Assembly (NCBI GenBank): GCA_002173095.1
Contig: NHBK01000027.1
Location: 45,213 to 109,212 of the forward strand
Reading direction: 5' to 3'
Origin: Hyphomonadaceae bacterium TMED5
Lineage (GTDB): Bacteria > Pseudomonadota > Alphaproteobacteria > Caulobacterales > Hyphomonadaceae
Length of the DNA: 64,000 nt
The notes beneath the pieces were generated by a model, which worked only from the letters and a program-made list of their open reading frames with translations, did not search any database and had not been told where the DNA came from. The position numbers were made by a program, and so were the translations under genes. Of this stretch, positions 16,529 to 25,453 are shown in pieces (within the stretch, counting starts at the first letter, position 1; each line of letters starts with the position of its first letter).

Positions 16529-17548
16529 ATGAAAGCCTGTATCCTGAGTGTTTCCGGTCCGGTTCTGACGAGTGAGGAAGCTTCCTTCCTCAAGGATCAG
16601 CAGCCATGGGCGATTATCCTGATGGGCCGGAGCTGCGTCAGCAAAATACAGGTCCAGAAGTTGGTTGATGATATCTGGGGAGCGCTCGGGCGTGCCTGTC
16701 TGATTTTTATCGATCAGGAAGGTGGTCGCGTTGCGCGCCTGAAGGCGCAAGAATGGCCGGTTTTTCCTCCAGCTGCCCGATATGGTGAAATCTATACGGC
16801 TGATCGCGACAAGGGGTTATTGGCGACCCGTATCGGTCACACGCTTATGGGGTTTGAATTATCCTCACTGGGAATCCATGCGGATTGCTCTCCATGCATG
16901 GACCTACCCGTTCCGGGAGCCCACGATATTATCGGTGACCGAGCCTTTGCCACGGATCCTCGGTCCGCGGCGCAACTTGGCGCTGCTGCTTTACAGGGAT
17001 TGCGCGATGCAGGCGTTGCAGGTGTGATTAAACACATTCCCGGACATGGCCGTTCAAAGGCGGATAGCCATGAAGAATTGCCTATCGTCAGTGAGCATGG
17101 AAACGAAATTCAGGATGACTTTCTGGCTTTCGAACTGGTGAACAATGCACCAATGGCGATGACGGCGCATATTTTATACCCAGCTTTTGACGAAAAAGAG
17201 CCTGCGACGACGTCTTCAACCATCATTTCAAATGTAATTCGCCGGAGAATCGGCTTTGATGGTCTATTAATGAGTGACGACCTGGGCATGAAAGCGCTGG
17301 GCGGACCTCTCGGCGAACGGGCCGTCAGAGCTCTCAATGCCGGATGTGATGTGGTTTTACACTGCGCAGGTTTCGAAAAAGACGTGAGCGTCATTTTCGA
17401 CGAGATGCAACAGGTCGCAGACGCATCCATCGAACTTGATGGCAAAGCGCTTGAAAGAGCGTTCGCCGCTGAAAAGGATTCGACCTTCCAGAAGGACGTG
17501 GATCTGGAAGCATTATGGGCTCAATATAAGGAGCTGATGTCCGCGTAA
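16529..17548 (+). CDS. nagZ: beta-N-acetylhexosaminidase NagZ (GH3)
   Basis: Cytoplasmic glycosidase of peptidoglycan recycling; removes GlcNAc from anhydro-muropeptides. 339 residues, single GH3 barrel. The signature KHIPGHGRSKADSHEELP (about residues 168-185) contains the Asp/His general acid-base dyad, and the nucleophile Asp lies in LMSDDLGMKAL (about 250). Starts 3 bp after the SPOR gene and is followed 14 bp later by scpA, in the conserved alphaproteobacterial order. Confidence 0.94.
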   Translation: MKACILSVSGPVLTSEEASFLKDQQPWAIILMGRSCVSKIQVQKLVDDIWGALGRACLIFIDQEGGRVARLKAQEWPVFPPAARYGEIYTADRDKGLLATRIGHTLMGFELSSLGIHADCSPCMDLPVPGAHDIIGDRAFATDPRSAAQLGAAALQGLRDAGVAGVIKHIPGHGRSKADSHEELPIVSEHGNEIQDDFLAFELVNNAPMAMTAHILYPAFDEKEPATTSSTIISNVIRRRIGFDGLLMSDDLGMKALGGPLGERAVRALNAGCDVVLHCAGFEKDVSVIFDEMQQVADASIELDGKALERAFAAEKDSTFQKDVDLEALWAQYKELMSA

Positions 17549-17562
17549 GGAGTGGCCGTTGA

Positions 17563-18411
17563 ATGGCAGCTGATGGGCTAGTAACCGGTTCAGGAACGCT
17601 GGATTCCTCAGAGTTCGATATCGATCAGGCAGATGCCTTTCTGGTCGATGTGGATGGCTTTGAGGGACCGTTACACCTGCTTCTTGGTATGGCTCGTAAG
17701 CAGAAGGTCGACCTTCGCCGCGTTTCCGTTCTTGAGCTGGCTGAACAGTATCTTTCATTCATTACCGATGCCCGCGAAAAACGAATTGATCTGGCGGCCG
17801 ATTATCTCCTCATGGCAGCCTGGCTGGCCTATCTGAAATCACGTCTCCTATTACCGCAGCCTGAGAAGGCCGAGAAAGATGAAGTGTCTGCTGATGATTT
17901 GGCGTCACGGCTGGCTTTCCGTCTGCAACGTCTTGAAGCTATGCGGAATGCCGCTGACCTGTTGATGGAAGGCGATCTTCTGAACCGCGATGTTTTCCCG
18001 CGCGGCCTTCCTGAACGGCCAGTCGTCGTGAAACGGGCGCAATACAATACGCGTCTAATCGACATGATGGCGGCCTTCGCAAAAATACAGACACGCCAGA
18101 CCCGCGAGCGCCCACATGAAGTCGTGAAACAATACGTTTTGCCTCTGGAAGACGCTCGTAAAACGATTGAGCGTGTGCTCCCTAGCATGGGCGACAATTG
18201 GGCCAGCCTTAGTCAGGTCGCGGGCACTGAAAGTGATATTGAGGGTGATCATGCCCTCATGAAGTCACGACTTGCGAGCATATTTGCTGCATCGCTCGAC
18301 CTGACAAAAGCCAAACGGATTGATATTCGTCAGGATGGTTATCGCATGCCGGTGATGGTTCGCCGCATGGATGAGCACACTGAGGAGGCTGAACATGCAA
18401 GCGAAGTCTGA
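17563..18411 (+). CDS. scpA: segregation and condensation protein A
   Basis: Kleisin subunit of the SMC-ScpAB condensin. 282 residues; DVDGFEGPLHLLLGMARKQKVD is the hallmark N-terminal kleisin motif, followed by ADYLLMAAWLAYLKSRLLLP, and a C-terminal winged-helix segment for binding the SMC head. AAGGAG stands 10 nt before ATG 17563. Its end overlaps scpB by 17 bp, so the two are translationally coupled. The smc gene is not in the window. Confidence 0.93.
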   Translation: MAADGLVTGSGTLDSSEFDIDQADAFLVDVDGFEGPLHLLLGMARKQKVDLRRVSVLELAEQYLSFITDAREKRIDLAADYLLMAAWLAYLKSRLLLPQPEKAEKDEVSADDLASRLAFRLQRLEAMRNAADLLMEGDLLNRDVFPRGLPERPVVVKRAQYNTRLIDMMAAFAKIQTRQTRERPHEVVKQYVLPLEDARKTIERVLPSMGDNWASLSQVAGTESDIEGDHALMKSRLASIFAASLDLTKAKRIDIRQDGYRMPVMVRRMDEHTEEAEHASEV

Positions 18412-19186
18412 AGCCGAAAAACTTGAGAACATCCGCTCAGCCGTGCAGCAGATGAGCTTTGCCTATAAAGGCGAGCAGGAACGCAAGAAGCACGAAGGTC
18501 CCGCGACTTCGACGCCTCATCTGGAAGCCGAGGCAGAAGCTTTGCGTCGGGCAGAGGCGGTCCTTTTCGCTGCGGGTGAACCGCTGTCTGCAGAGGAAGT
18601 CGCTGCATCCATGCCAGCTGGTGTCGATGCGGCTGAAATTCTGATGACGTTGCAGGAAGCTTATATCAAGCGCGGCGTGAACCTGGTTGAAGTTGGCGGA
18701 CGCTGGCGGTTTCAGACGGCGCGTGATCTCAGCTTTCTTTTCACAGAGTATCGCGAGGAAGATCGCAAGCTTTCCGGTGCGGCCCTCGAGACTCTTTCAA
18801 TCATCGCTTATTGCCAGCCGGTGACCCGTGCTGAAATCGAAGACGTACGCGGTGTTGCGGTTTCAAAGGGTACAATCGATATTTTGCTACAATGCGGCTG
18901 GGTGCGCCATCGCGGGCGACGGAAAACGCCAGGTCGTCCCGTTACATACGGAACAACAGATGCGTTTCTCGAGCATTTTGGACTGGAGAGTCTGGATACG
19001 CTTCCAGGGAAATCAGAATTTCAGGCTGCCGGCCTTCTGGATAGCGTACTTCCAGTTGGGTTTGAGATGCCGCGACCTTCTGATAGTGATGAAGAAGAGA
19101 TCGATGGCCTGAATAGTGATCAGGATGATGAAAACTCAGCTTTTCACACCGATTTCCTTGCGGAAGATGAAAATTCCGTCCAATAG
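18395..19186 (+). CDS. scpB: segregation and condensation protein B
   Basis: Condensin accessory subunit, 263 residues, made of two winged-helix domains: AEAEALRRAEAVLFAAGEPLS begins the first, and LSGAALETLSIIAYCQPVTR with IEDVRGVAVSKGTIDILL the second. A long charged N-terminal lead (about 45 residues) and an acidic tail (DSDEEEIDGLNSDQDDE) extend it. The start ATG 18395 has GAGGAGG 6 nt upstream, inside scpA; an ATG at 18371 lies before this SD and is rejected. Confidence 0.92.
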   Translation: MQAKSEAEKLENIRSAVQQMSFAYKGEQERKKHEGPATSTPHLEAEAEALRRAEAVLFAAGEPLSAEEVAASMPAGVDAAEILMTLQEAYIKRGVNLVEVGGRWRFQTARDLSFLFTEYREEDRKLSGAALETLSIIAYCQPVTRAEIEDVRGVAVSKGTIDILLQCGWVRHRGRRKTPGRPVTYGTTDAFLEHFGLESLDTLPGKSEFQAAGLLDSVLPVGFEMPRPSDSDEEEIDGLNSDQDDENSAFHTDFLAEDENSVQ

Positions 19187-19196
19187 CTCGATCGCA

Positions 19197-19225
19197 TTGT
19201 CGGAACACAACTTCCTGCCTATGTA
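19197..19225 (+). promoter_or_regulatory. possible tatABC promoter
   Basis: TTGTCG (19197-19202), 17-bp spacer, TATGTA (19220-19225). A 7-bp inverted repeat ACTTCCT / AGGAAGT (19210-19216 and 19228-19234) straddles the -10 and ends at the tatA SD. Confidence 0.45.
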
Positions 19226-19248
19226 AGAGGAAGTAAGGAGAATTAGTT

Positions 19249-19446
19249 ATGGCTCCAGGTTGGATGCAGCTCGCACTTGTGGCTCTCGTGGCTCTACTGC
19301 TTTTTGGTGGTCGCGGTAAAATTTCGTCTATTATGGGCGATATGGCCAAGGGCATAAAAAGCTTCCGTTCGGGTCTTAAAGACGACGAAGATGAAACGGC
19401 GAATCCAGAGCCGATCAACGTGACCCCGGAAAAAGACAAAGCCTGA
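19249..19446 (+). CDS. tatA: Tat translocase subunit TatA
   Basis: Pore-forming subunit of the twin-arginine export system. 65 residues: short periplasmic start, transmembrane helix ([14 protein letters not shown]), hinge GRGK, amphipathic helix [19 protein letters not shown], charged tail. AAGGAG is 8 nt before the ATG. Its last codons and stop form the left arm of a perfect hairpin (19438-19457) that stands before tatB. Confidence 0.95.
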   Translation: MAPGWMQLALVALVALLLFGGRGKISSIMGDMAKGIKSFRSGLKDDEDETANPEPINVTPEKDKA

Positions 19447-19457
19447 TTTCAGGCTTT
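19438..19457 (+). promoter_or_regulatory. intercistronic hairpin between tatA and tatB
   Basis: Perfect 9-bp inverted repeat AAAGCCTGA / TCAGGCTTT with a 2-nt centre, containing the tatA stop codon and ending 8 nt before the tatB ATG, which lacks an SD. It could trim or attenuate the mRNA so that TatA is made in excess. Confidence 0.6.
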
Positions 19458-19465
19458 GATTTAAA

Positions 19466-19783
19466 ATGCTCCCACAGTTCGGACTATCTGAATTTTTGCT
19501 GATAGGCGTAGTCGCATTGATTGTGGTCGGTCCTAAGGACCTGCCGCTGATGATGCGCAGACTGGGCCAATGGGTTGGTCAGGCGAAGCGCATGGCCAAT
19601 GAATTTCGTGGAGCGTTTGACGATATTGCCCGTCAGGCTGAACTCGATGAACTCCGTAAGGAAATCGAGGATCTGAAGAAGAATAATCAGCTCGAGCAGG
19701 CGGTTTCTGATCTGAAAGACGCTGAGCGCGAAATCAACACCTCTGTTATGAGTAGTGAGACCTCAGGTGAACGACAAACCTAA
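19466..19783 (+). CDS. tatB: Tat translocase subunit TatB
   Basis: Substrate-receptor partner of TatC. 105 residues: MLPQFGLSEFLLIGVVALIVVG is the membrane helix, then the conserved PKDLP hinge and an amphipathic helix (MMRRLGQWVGQAKRMANEFR), ending in a coiled-coil stretch. There is no recognisable SD in front of ATG 19466; the tatA hairpin is only 8 nt away, so translation may be coupled to tatA. Its end overlaps the start of tatC. Confidence 0.93.
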   Translation: MLPQFGLSEFLLIGVVALIVVGPKDLPLMMRRLGQWVGQAKRMANEFRGAFDDIARQAELDELRKEIEDLKKNNQLEQAVSDLKDAEREINTSVMSSETSGERQT

Positions 19784-20594
19784 GAATAAGGCTTCAGACG
19801 CCGATGAGGTTGAGAGTTCCAGCGCTCCGCTTCTGCAACACCTGAATGAACTGCGTACCCGATTGATCTGGGCCATTCTTGGCCTGATCGCCGCGGCGCT
19901 GTTCTGCTTTATGTTCGCAGAGCAAATCTACAATATTTTGCTGCACCCCCTTGTGAATGAGGCGCAGGTCGTTCGAGGCGATACTGATTTCAGGTTGATT
20001 TACACTGCGCCTCTGGAAGTGTTTTTTGCTCAGCTTAAGCTGTCGCTTTTCGGCGGTGTGTTCCTGGCTTTTCCTCTCATGGCCTGGCAGGTGTATGCCT
20101 TTGTCGCTCCGGGCCTCTATAAGAATGAGCGAAGGGCGTTTCTCCCGTTTCTTATAGCGGCACCAGTGCTGTTCGTGCTTGGCGCATTGTTCGTATTTTA
20201 TCTCATGCTGCCGCTGGTTTCCCGTTTTGCATTGAGTTTTCAGCAAATGGGCGGTGACGGAATTGCAGCGATTGAGTCACAAATCCGTGTCTCTGAGTAT
20301 CTGTCATTGGTCATGGCGCTCATGCTGGCTTTTGGTCTGTCTTTCCAATTGCCGGTTGTCGTGAGCTTGCTGGGTAAAGCCGATCTTGTATCTTCAGACA
20401 CGCTCAAAACGGGGCGAAAATACGCTCTGGTGGGGATTCTCGCATTTGCTGCCTTCTTTACGCCGCCGGACATCATCTCACAGGTAATGCTAACCGTTCC
20501 GGTTCTTGTCCTCTATGAGGTATCGATCTGGTGTGTCGTTCTGATGGAGCGTGCGCGTGCGAAAGAGGATGCGGAACGCGAAGCATCGGAGTAG
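19767..20594 (+). CDS. tatC: Tat translocase subunit TatC
   Basis: Multispanning receptor for twin-arginine signal peptides; six transmembrane helices are evident. Hallmarks: APLLQHLNELRTRLIWA before helix 1 and FVAPGLYKNERRAFLPF between helices 2 and 3, which carry the signal-peptide contact residues. About 275 residues from GTG 19767; GTG 19755 would add four residues and cannot be excluded. It overlaps tatB by 17 bp. Confidence 0.95.
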   Translation: MNDKPKNKASDADEVESSSAPLLQHLNELRTRLIWAILGLIAAALFCFMFAEQIYNILLHPLVNEAQVVRGDTDFRLIYTAPLEVFFAQLKLSLFGGVFLAFPLMAWQVYAFVAPGLYKNERRAFLPFLIAAPVLFVLGALFVFYLMLPLVSRFALSFQQMGGDGIAAIESQIRVSEYLSLVMALMLAFGLSFQLPVVVSLLGKADLVSSDTLKTGRKYALVGILAFAAFFTPPDIISQVMLTVPVLVLYEVSIWCVVLMERARAKEDAEREASE

Positions 20595-20647
20595 ACGCCA
20601 GCGTCGCTAGCCGTTAATCAGGCCCTGACAACAATAGGGCAGATTCC

Positions 20648-21967
20648 ATGCACGATATTCGCTTCATTCGAGAGAATCCTGAGCAGTTTGATGAGGACCT
20701 CAAGCGCCGGTTTTATGCCGCGCCTGAAGGCGCGTCCTCCTGGTCTGCGAAAATCCTCGAGCTTGATGAAAAGGTTCGTGAAGCGGTTGGTCGCAAACAG
20801 GAAGCTGAAACAACCCGAAACCAATCTTCAAAGCTGATCGGTAAGGCAAAGGCGACTGGCGATGAGGCCGAAGCCCAGCGCCTGATGGCGGCTGTTGCTG
20901 AAGCCAAAAAGACAATCGAAGAAGCTGGCGAAGCTGAAGCGGACGCTCTCAATGCGCGCGATGCAATTCTTATGTCGCTTCCAAACCTGCCATATGCGGA
21001 TGTGCCGCTTGGTGAAGGTGAAGAGGAGAATGAGGAAGTCCGCCGCTGGGGTGAACCTAAACCACTCGGCTTTGAGCCAAAATCTCACGATCAGGTCGGT
21101 GAAGCCCTGACTGTAGGCGCGGCCGGTGCTCAAATGGATTTTGAGTCTGCAGTGCGTATGTCTGGATCGCGTTTTGTCGCGCTGAAAGGCCCATTAGCTC
21201 GCCTGGAACGCGCGCTGTCTGCTTTCATGCTGGATATTCAGACAACAGAACATGGCTATACGGAAGTGAGCCCGCCATTGTTGGTTCAAGACCGTGCACT
21301 TGTCGGAACCGGGCAGCTGCCGAAATTTGGTGAAGATCTCTTCCTGACAACCGCCGGGCATTATCTTATCCCAACGGCTGAAGTCTCTCTCACCAATCTC
21401 GTGCGCGAAGACATTCTGGCTGAAGATCAATTGCCATTGCGTATGACGGCACACACGCCGTGCTTCCGTTCAGAAGCGGGCAGTGCAGGGCGTGACACAA
21501 AGGGCATGATCCGTCTCCACCAATTCAACAAAGTGGAGCTGGTGTCTGTCACGCGTCCGGAGGAAAGCGATGAAGAGCTGGAGCGTATGACGGGCTGTGC
21601 CGAGGCCGTGCTCCAGAAGCTAGGACTTGCTTACCGCGTTATGAAGCTGTCGTCAGGCGATATGGGCTTTGGTGCGCGACGCACTTACGATCTTGAAGTC
21701 TGGCTGCCGAGCCAGGACACTTATCGCGAGATTTCGTCCTGTTCTACGTGCGGAGACTTCCAGGCGCGCCGAATGGATTCCAAATTCCGCCGTAAGGATG
21801 CGAAGAAACCTGAGTTCGTTCACACACTGAACGGGTCTGGACTCGCGGTTGGGCGTACACTGGTTGCTGTGGTTGAGAATTATCAGAACGAAGACGGATC
21901 AATCACTGTGCCCGAGGCGCTTCAACCATATATGGGCGGCATCACAAAGATTGAGTCTGTATCCTGA
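20648..21967 (+). CDS. serS: seryl-tRNA synthetase
   Basis: Class II synthetase, 439 residues. N-terminal coiled-coil arm for the tRNA-Ser long variable arm (about 30-110), motif 2 in [20 protein letters not shown] and motif 3 in [23 protein letters not shown] 20648. A small inverted repeat GCCCT / AGGGC (20622-20640) includes the only SD-like AGGG. The stop overlaps the surE ATG (TGATG). Confidence 0.97.
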   Translation: MHDIRFIRENPEQFDEDLKRRFYAAPEGASSWSAKILELDEKVREAVGRKQEAETTRNQSSKLIGKAKATGDEAEAQRLMAAVAEAKKTIEEAGEAEADALNARDAILMSLPNLPYADVPLGEGEEENEEVRRWGEPKPLGFEPKSHDQVGEALTVGAAGAQMDFESAVRMSGSRFVALKGPLARLERALSAFMLDIQTTEHGYTEVSPPLLVQDRALVGTGQLPKFGEDLFLTTAGHYLIPTAEVSLTNLVREDILAEDQLPLRMTAHTPCFRSEAGSAGRDTKGMIRLHQFNKVELVSVTRPEESDEELERMTGCAEAVLQKLGLAYRVMKLSSGDMGFGARRTYDLEVWLPSQDTYREISSCSTCGDFQARRMDSKFRRKDAKKPEFVHTLNGSGLAVGRTLVAVVENYQNEDGSITVPEALQPYMGGITKIESVS

Positions 21968-22743
21968 TGCGTATTCTGCTGACGAATGATGACGGCATTC
22001 ATGCCGAGGGCCTCTCTGTTCTTGAGGATATTGCGCGTCAGTTTTCAGATGACATCTGGGTCGTGGCACCCGAGGTTGAACAATCAGGTAAGTCGCGTGC
22101 GCTCACGCTGACGGATCCAGTGCGGGTTCGACAGGTATCTGAGAAGCGATTTGCGGTGCGGGGTACGCCGACCGACTGTGTTTTGCTTGGCCTTATGGAG
22201 CTCGTGGACGGCGATGCGCCTGATCTCATTCTGTCAGGCGTGAATCGCGGTCAGAATATCGCTGAAGACACGACGTATTCCGGAACTATTGCGGCCGCCA
22301 TGTGCGGTATGCAGCATGGCGTGCGCTCCATTGCGCTTAGCCAGTCTCGGGGCTTTCAATTTCCGGGCTCTCTGCCCTGGGACACGTCACGGATCTGGGG
22401 CAAGAAGGCTCTCGGCCCTGTGCTTGATATGAACTGGCCGGACAATGTTGTGATCAACATCAATTTTCCCGACCGTGCGCCTGAAGACGTAACGGGCGTT
22501 GAGGTGACACGTCAGGGGTTCCGGGACGAGAATATTGTTCATGCTGAACAGCGCATGGATTTGCGCGGGGATAGCTATTTCTGGATCGGATATCGCGGAA
22601 AGCTCTCACAGCCCGCAGAAGGTACTGATCTGAAGGCAATTTATGCTGGACGAGTCTCAATCAGCCCATTGCATGTAGACCTGACACACGAAGACACATT
22701 AGTGTCACTTCGAACGGGATTAGCGAACGCCTGGGAGACGTGA
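21967..22743 (+). CDS. surE: 5'/3'-nucleotidase SurE
   Basis: Metal-dependent survival-protein nucleotidase, 258 residues. ILLTNDDGIHAEG carries the Asp-Asp metal ligands, QSGKSRALT the Ser, and LSGVNRGQNIAEDTTYSGT the Asn and the conserved binding loop. Start overlaps the serS stop by one base; the next gene, pcm, begins immediately after the surE stop. surE-pcm pairing is conserved across proteobacteria. Confidence 0.95.
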   Translation: MRILLTNDDGIHAEGLSVLEDIARQFSDDIWVVAPEVEQSGKSRALTLTDPVRVRQVSEKRFAVRGTPTDCVLLGLMELVDGDAPDLILSGVNRGQNIAEDTTYSGTIAAAMCGMQHGVRSIALSQSRGFQFPGSLPWDTSRIWGKKALGPVLDMNWPDNVVININFPDRAPEDVTGVEVTRQGFRDENIVHAEQRMDLRGDSYFWIGYRGKLSQPAEGTDLKAIYAGRVSISPLHVDLTHEDTLVSLRTGLANAWET

Positions 22744-23409
22744 TTGTCGGGGTCCGAACCAGAAGAAGATCCATTCCGCAAAATGCGGCTGATACTGGAA
22801 CTTCGTCAGTCCGGTCTCACCGATAATTTTTTGCTGAACTCCGTCGAGGCATTGCCTCGGGAGTTGTTTGTCTCTCCTGATTTCGCCGAATACGCTTATG
22901 ATGACTTTGCACTTCCCATCGCGTGTGGGCAAAGCATGACCAAGCCATCCATGGTGGCAAGCATTGTTGATGCATTGGCTCTTGGCGCGCCCAAATCCTG
23001 TTCTGTCCTCGAAATCGGTACAGGCACGGGATATATGACCGCGCTGCTGTCAAAATTGGCGAGACGCGTTCATACGATTGATCGTTTTCGTACGCTTTCT
23101 GAAGCCGCGAGAAAACGATTCGATCAGCTCGGCATTACCAATATTGTTTCGCAGACCGCTGACGGAAAATTGGGGCTTCCTGCCGCAGCTCCGTTCGATC
23201 GTATCGTTTCAACCTGCGCTCTGGAGGATGTTCCAAAACTCTGGCTGGATCAGCTGAAACCTGATGGCTTTCTCATCCTGCCGGTTGGAACCAATGAAAA
23301 TCAGAAGGTTATGCGCTACCAGAAAAAATCAGATGGCGAAGTGGTGTCTGAAATTCTGGCACCGTCTCAATTCCTTCACCTCGCTGAGGGCGTTGCTAAG
23401 GAATTATAA
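22744..23409 (+). CDS. pcm: protein-L-isoaspartate O-methyltransferase
   Basis: Repairs isoaspartyl residues in aged proteins with SAM. 221 residues. GQSMTKPSMVA is the substrate-site motif, VLEIGTGTGYMTALLSKLA the SAM loop. This paralogue keeps the motifs lost in the methyltransferase at 5292. The start is TTG 22744, directly after the surE TGA and with GGGAG 6 nt before it; ATG 22783 would be possible but removes family N-terminal sequence. Confidence 0.92.
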   Translation: MSGSEPEEDPFRKMRLILELRQSGLTDNFLLNSVEALPRELFVSPDFAEYAYDDFALPIACGQSMTKPSMVASIVDALALGAPKSCSVLEIGTGTGYMTALLSKLARRVHTIDRFRTLSEAARKRFDQLGITNIVSQTADGKLGLPAAAPFDRIVSTCALEDVPKLWLDQLKPDGFLILPVGTNENQKVMRYQKKSDGEVVSEILAPSQFLHLAEGVAKEL

Positions 23410-23427
23410 TTACAGGCTATAGCTTGT

Positions 23428-23456
23428 TTGCATTCTGTCTGGCTCCCAAGTATAGC
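23428..23456 (+). promoter_or_regulatory. promoter of yajC-secD-secF
   Basis: TTGCAT (23428-23433), 17-bp spacer, TATAGC (23451-23456), placed 35 bp before the yajC start in the 81-bp gap behind pcm. Confidence 0.6.
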
Positions 23457-23490
23457 AGCGCCTTTATTGTTCACCGTTATGGACCGACAT

Positions 23491-23826
23491 ATGACCGATT
23501 CCCTCACGATCTTTGCGACAGCTGCGGCTGGCAGCAATCTTTTCACGGGCCTTATCCTGCCTTTCGGCGCGATGGCTGCGATCATGTACTTCCTGCTGAT
23601 CCGCCCTCAACAGCAACAGCGTAAACGCCACAAAGAAATGCTGGAAAATCTGAAGAAGAACGACAAAGTCGTCACCTCTGGCGGTCTGGTCGGTAAAGTC
23701 GTGAAACTGGGCGACGAAGAAGTCACCATCAACCTTGGCAGCACCGAAGTTGTAGTTCTGCGTCCGATGATTGTTGACGTGCGCGGCAAAACCGAAGCTG
23801 CAAAGCCGGCTGACGAAAAGAACTAA
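23491..23826 (+). CDS. yajC: Sec translocon accessory subunit YajC
   Basis: Single-span partner of SecDF. 111 residues from ATG 23491 (GGAC 6 nt before it): periplasmic lead, transmembrane helix around GLILPFGAMAAIMYFLLIRP, the signature RPQQQQRKRHKEMLENLKKND and GGLVGKVVKL. Alternative in-frame starts at 23479 and further upstream are less likely because they run through the promoter. secD follows after 9 bp. Confidence 0.95.
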   Translation: MTDSLTIFATAAAGSNLFTGLILPFGAMAAIMYFLLIRPQQQQRKRHKEMLENLKKNDKVVTSGGLVGKVVKLGDEEVTINLGSTEVVVLRPMIVDVRGKTEAAKPADEKN

Positions 23827-23835
23827 AGGTTCCAG

Positions 23836-25443
23836 ATGTTACAGTTCCCGACCTGGAAGGTCCTTCTGATTGTCTTCGTGACGCTTTTGGGTGGCCTCTT
23901 TGCGCTTCCTAACGTGCTCACGGAATCCCAACGCCAGAATATACCGGGCTTCCTGCCGTCTTCGCCTGCAAAGCTGGGTCTCGACCTTCAGGGCGGGGTA
24001 TCTCTGCTGCTGTCTGTAGATGCAGAGCAGTCTGTAACAAAACAGCTGAACGATCTTCTGCGTGAAGTACGCTCAAAGCTTCAAACAACGCGCGGTGATG
24101 AGCGGATCGCTTACTCAGCGCTGCGGGTGGAAGATGAATCTGTGCGTTTCCGTCTGCGAGACCCGTCCATGATTGACCGTGCGGTCAATCTGATGCGTGA
24201 ACTCAATCAGCCAATTGGTGGCCCGCTTGGCGCTGCGAGCATTTCCGTTTCACAGATCGCCGGTGGTGAAGTGGAGATTCGCTTTACCGCTCAGCGCGTT
24301 GACGAAATTATGACTGAAGCAACGCGCCAGACCGTATCCAAACTCGGACCGCGTCTTGACCCGAACGGTATTGGCGAAATTCTCGTCCAGCCATCAGGTG
24401 AGACGGACATCATCGTTGAGGCACCGGGCGAGTCTGATCCACAGCGCCTTATCCGCATTATCGAGCAGCCGGGCGTGCTGACCTTCAATTTGGTTGTCCA
24501 GGACCAACAGGCGCTTTCAGATGCCTTGCGTACCGGACAAACGCGTGTGGGCACAATGCTGGTGCCTACGGTTGACGGTGGCCAGCTCTTGGTAGAGGCC
24601 GACCCGATCATCGAAGGTGACATGGTGCGTAGTGCCACTCAGGGCTTTCACCCGGACAACAGCCGACCAGTTGTAAACTTCACCTTTAACACTACGGGTG
24701 CGCGACTTTTCGGTGAGGCGACCGCGCAAAACCGTGGACGTCCATTTGCGATTATTCTTGATGGCGTATCTCAATCGGCGCCGAGAATTCAAACGGCGAT
24801 CCTGACGGGCTCTGGATTCATTGAGGGTAATTTTACGGTGAGCTCGGCGCAGGAGCTCGCGACTGTTATTCAGGCCGGTGCATTGCCTGCGCAAGTGAAT
24901 GTTGAGCGTGTGAGCGTGGTCGGCCCGACTCTTGGTCAGGACTCCATTGAAGCTGGTGCACTTGCATCCATTATTGGTCTGGTGCTGGTCGCAGTCTTCA
25001 TGATTATCGCTTATGGCCTGTTTGGCGGCTTTGCAGTCGGTTCACTCGTTGCCAACGTCCTTTTGATTTTTGGAGCCTTGTCTGGTCTCGGCGCAACCCT
25101 AACGCTTCCTGGTATTGCGGGCATCATTCTCACCATTGGTATGGCGGTTGATGCCAACGTTCTGGTGTTTGAACGTATCCGCGAAGAATCTCGGAATGGC
25201 AGGTCGCCATTGTCCGCGGTGGAATCTGGTTACCAGCAAGCTCTGTCTACAATTCTGGATGCGAACATTACGACGCTTCTTGCCGCTGCAGTGCTCTACA
25301 CACTTGGGTCCGGTCCAGTGAAGGGCTTCGCTGTGACGCTCGCAATTGGTATTTTCACGTCCGTTTTCACCGCCTTCGTTGTCACACGTTGGTTTACTGT
25401 GCTGTGGCTGCGCACTGCGCGCCCTAAACAGCTGCCGATGTAG
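23836..25443 (+). CDS. secD: protein export membrane protein SecD
   Basis: RND-superfamily pump that uses proton motive force to pull preproteins out of SecYEG. 535 residues: first transmembrane helix at 5-25, then LGLDLQGGVSLLLSVD opening the large P1 periplasmic domain, and five C-terminal helices with VLVFERIREESRNG in the second half, the conserved RND segment. AAAGG precedes ATG 23836. secF starts 10 bp after its stop. Confidence 0.97.
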   Translation: MLQFPTWKVLLIVFVTLLGGLFALPNVLTESQRQNIPGFLPSSPAKLGLDLQGGVSLLLSVDAEQSVTKQLNDLLREVRSKLQTTRGDERIAYSALRVEDESVRFRLRDPSMIDRAVNLMRELNQPIGGPLGAASISVSQIAGGEVEIRFTAQRVDEIMTEATRQTVSKLGPRLDPNGIGEILVQPSGETDIIVEAPGESDPQRLIRIIEQPGVLTFNLVVQDQQALSDALRTGQTRVGTMLVPTVDGGQLLVEADPIIEGDMVRSATQGFHPDNSRPVVNFTFNTTGARLFGEATAQNRGRPFAIILDGVSQSAPRIQTAILTGSGFIEGNFTVSSAQELATVIQAGALPAQVNVERVSVVGPTLGQDSIEAGALASIIGLVLVAVFMIIAYGLFGGFAVGSLVANVLLIFGALSGLGATLTLPGIAGIILTIGMAVDANVLVFERIREESRNGRSPLSAVESGYQQALSTILDANITTLLAAAVLYTLGSGPVKGFAVTLAIGIFTSVFTAFVVTRWFTVLWLRTARPKQLPM

Positions 25444-25453
25444 GAGACCAACC

